This document shows positions 6,314 through 7,180 of a stretch of DNA of 7,180 bases, one piece after another; the stretch's first letter is position 1, and each line of letters begins with the position of its first letter. The stretch is from an uncultured Lachnospiraceae bacterium. Its GTDB lineage: Bacteria > Bacillota > Clostridia > Lachnospirales > Lachnospiraceae. The translations under genes were made by a program, and so were the position numbers. The DNA is taken from contig CAJTXH010000131.1 of assembly GCA_910580005.1 (NCBI GenBank), positions 1 through 7,180 of the forward strand. Reading direction: 5' to 3'. The notes under the pieces were generated by a model that did not search any database, had not been told where the DNA came from, and saw nothing but the letters and a program-made list of their open reading frames with translations.

Positions 6314-6670
6314 ATGTCTGACAATAATTTATACAATGGTTCATGTGAAATTGTAAATGCCCTTAACCTTCTTAGCGGCCGCTGGAAACTGCCAATTTTG
6401 TGGAAACTATCCTATGGAAATATACGGTACAATGAACTCAAACGGCAAGTTCATGGTATTACTAATATTATGCTAACACGCTCTCTGCAGGAACTGGAAG
6501 CCCATGGTTTAGTCAGCCGCATTCAATATTCAGAGATTCCTCCCCATGTTGAATATTGTTTAACACAAGCCGGACTAAAGTTAGTTCCCGCTTTACATGA
6601 ACTGAAAAAATGGGGCGAGGAACAGGCTGTCTTTGAAAGGCAGTTACATTCAACTTCCAAAACTAAATAA
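6314..6670 (+). CDS. HxlR-family transcriptional regulator
   Basis: A 118-residue winged helix-turn-helix regulator, full length for HxlR (about 100-120). Residues 17-32 (ALNLLSGRWKLPILW, the usual ..l.g.W...IL..L block) are followed by RYNEL.RQVHGIT. The recognition helix is NIMLTRSLQELEAHGLVSR (51-69), and the wing runs through PPHVEYCLT (76-84). C11 sits near the N-terminus, like the redox-active cysteines of Bacillus YodB and HypR, so sensing of electrophiles, quinones or disulfide stress is plausible but inferred. C82 is the only other cysteine. The ATG at 6314 is preferred because GAGAGG (6303-6308) lies five bases before it. A TTG at 6290 would add eight residues that include this ribosome binding site. 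The gene is divergent from the truncated reductase and convergent with the radical SAM gene, 20 bp away. Confidence 0.9.
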   Translation: MSDNNLYNGSCEIVNALNLLSGRWKLPILWKLSYGNIRYNELKRQVHGITNIMLTRSLQELEAHGLVSRIQYSEIPPHVEYCLTQAGLKLVPALHELKKWGEEQAVFERQLHSTSKTK

Positions 6671-6690
6671 AGTATCATATTCCCGTCTCC

Positions 6691-7180
6691 TTACAGATGC
6701 CGCAGGTTCTCGCGGTATCTGCGAAGTTCCTTCTCGTCCACTGAGCCAATAACCTTATCCAGCCATTTTATCATCTTTTTCCTGTCTTTTGGCAGTTGCC
6801 CCGCCACATTGATGCAGTTCGACGCCCCCATAGTTGCAAAAAAGGTGTCAATCTCAAGGCTGCTTATCAGCATCCTAAGTTCGTACAGCTTTTCTATCTC
6901 CGATTCCTCTGTCCAGTTCCCGGCCTGGATCTCCTGGTACAGTTCCGAGGACTGGTAGATGGTCAGCATGGAGGAAACGATGACCTCCGGGTGGAGCTGG
7001 TTGAACACTTCCGCCGTGTTCCTCACGCCTTCCTCCATATGCCCGGAGCCATATATCCCGGCAAGGTAGAAGAAATTATAGTCCATGCCCACTTCATCCA
7101 GCCTCCTGCATTCCTCTATGATTTCCTTTGTTCCAAACCCTTTATGCATGAATGACAGGGATTCCTCGTCCCCCGCCTCC
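6691..7180 (-). CDS. Radical SAM protein, C-terminal part (cut by window edge)
   Basis: The frame is open to the right edge, so only the last 163 residues are seen. The upstream-most residues, EAGDEESLSFMHKGF, match the conserved G.E.G....L..M.KG segment late in the radical SAM TIM barrel. They are followed by TKEIIEECRRLDEVGMDYNFFYLAG, SSMLTIYQSSELYQEIQ and the LRRYRENLRHL end. The Cys-X3-Cys-X2-Cys cluster that binds the 4Fe-4S cluster lies outside the window, so the assignment rests on these downstream motifs. Relatives are uncharacterised radical SAM enzymes of Clostridia, and the substrate is unknown. The internal ATG at 7147-7149 is not the start, because conserved sequence continues beyond it. 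The gene is clearly more GC-rich, with many GC-ending codons, than the genes to its left. Confidence 0.82.
   Translation of the reverse strand, partial: EAGDEESLSFMHKGFGTKEIIEECRRLDEVGMDYNFFYLAGIYGSGHMEEGVRNTAEVFNQLHPEVIVSSMLTIYQSSELYQEIQAGNWTEESEIEKLYELRMLISSLEIDTFFATMGASNCINVAGQLPKDRKKMIKWLDKVIGSVDEKELRRYRENLRHL

Noticed and set aside
6694..6721. A 10-bp stem CAGATGCCGC / GCGGTATCTG downstream of the HxlR gene as a terminator
   Set aside because: It codes for the Arg-rich C-terminus of the radical SAM protein and no T-run follows on the plus strand. It may slow polymerase, but there is no support for calling it a terminator.
1..7180. CRISPR array, tRNA, rRNA, or complete insertion sequence
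   Set aside because: No regularly spaced repeats, no cloverleaf-like sequence that I could recognise, and no transposase or integrase motifs on either strand.

Overview
The window looks like chromosomal DNA of an anaerobic, low-GC Firmicute, most likely class Clostridia and probably Lachnospiraceae. The grounds are AT-rich intergenic DNA, strong GGAGG-type ribosome binding sites, a BofC-like protein beside a HI0933/BaiN-type flavoprotein, and protein families I know from gut Clostridia. The assignment rests on memory of these families, not on a search.

Positions 56-3770 hold what looks like a three-gene minus-strand operon. Read in transcription order, it encodes a membrane-anchored MutS-like ATPase, a single-pass membrane protein with a BofC-like C-terminal region, and an FAD-dependent oxidoreductase. 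A good extended -10 promoter lies just upstream of the MutS-like gene. Two adjacent stem-loops follow the last gene at the window edge.

Positions 3829-4120 hold no gene I can support. From about 4121 to 6690 the window looks accessory. It has an intact class I SAM-dependent methyltransferase with its own near-consensus promoter. Upstream of that lie a hairpin terminator and a structured leader-like segment. Next are the C-terminal part of a second, unrelated methyltransferase and a flavodoxin-family reductase that lacks its C-terminal third. The two damaged genes face each other across about 100 bases, as if one deletion or rearrangement removed the end of one and the start of the other. Divergent from the reductase is an intact HxlR-family regulator, with a promoter and two small palindromes in the shared intergenic region. 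The usual arrangement would be a thiol- or redox-responsive HxlR regulator controlling the reductase, so here the regulator may have lost its functional target.

From 6691 to the right edge is the C-terminal part of a radical SAM protein, convergent with the HxlR gene and visibly more GC-rich than everything to its left. I found no CRISPR array, tRNA, rRNA, transposase or integrase gene. The most interesting parts are the leader/terminator/promoter stack at 4942-5217, the double-truncation scar at 5743-5860, and the MutS-like membrane ATPase. I see no clear evidence of a wholly new system.
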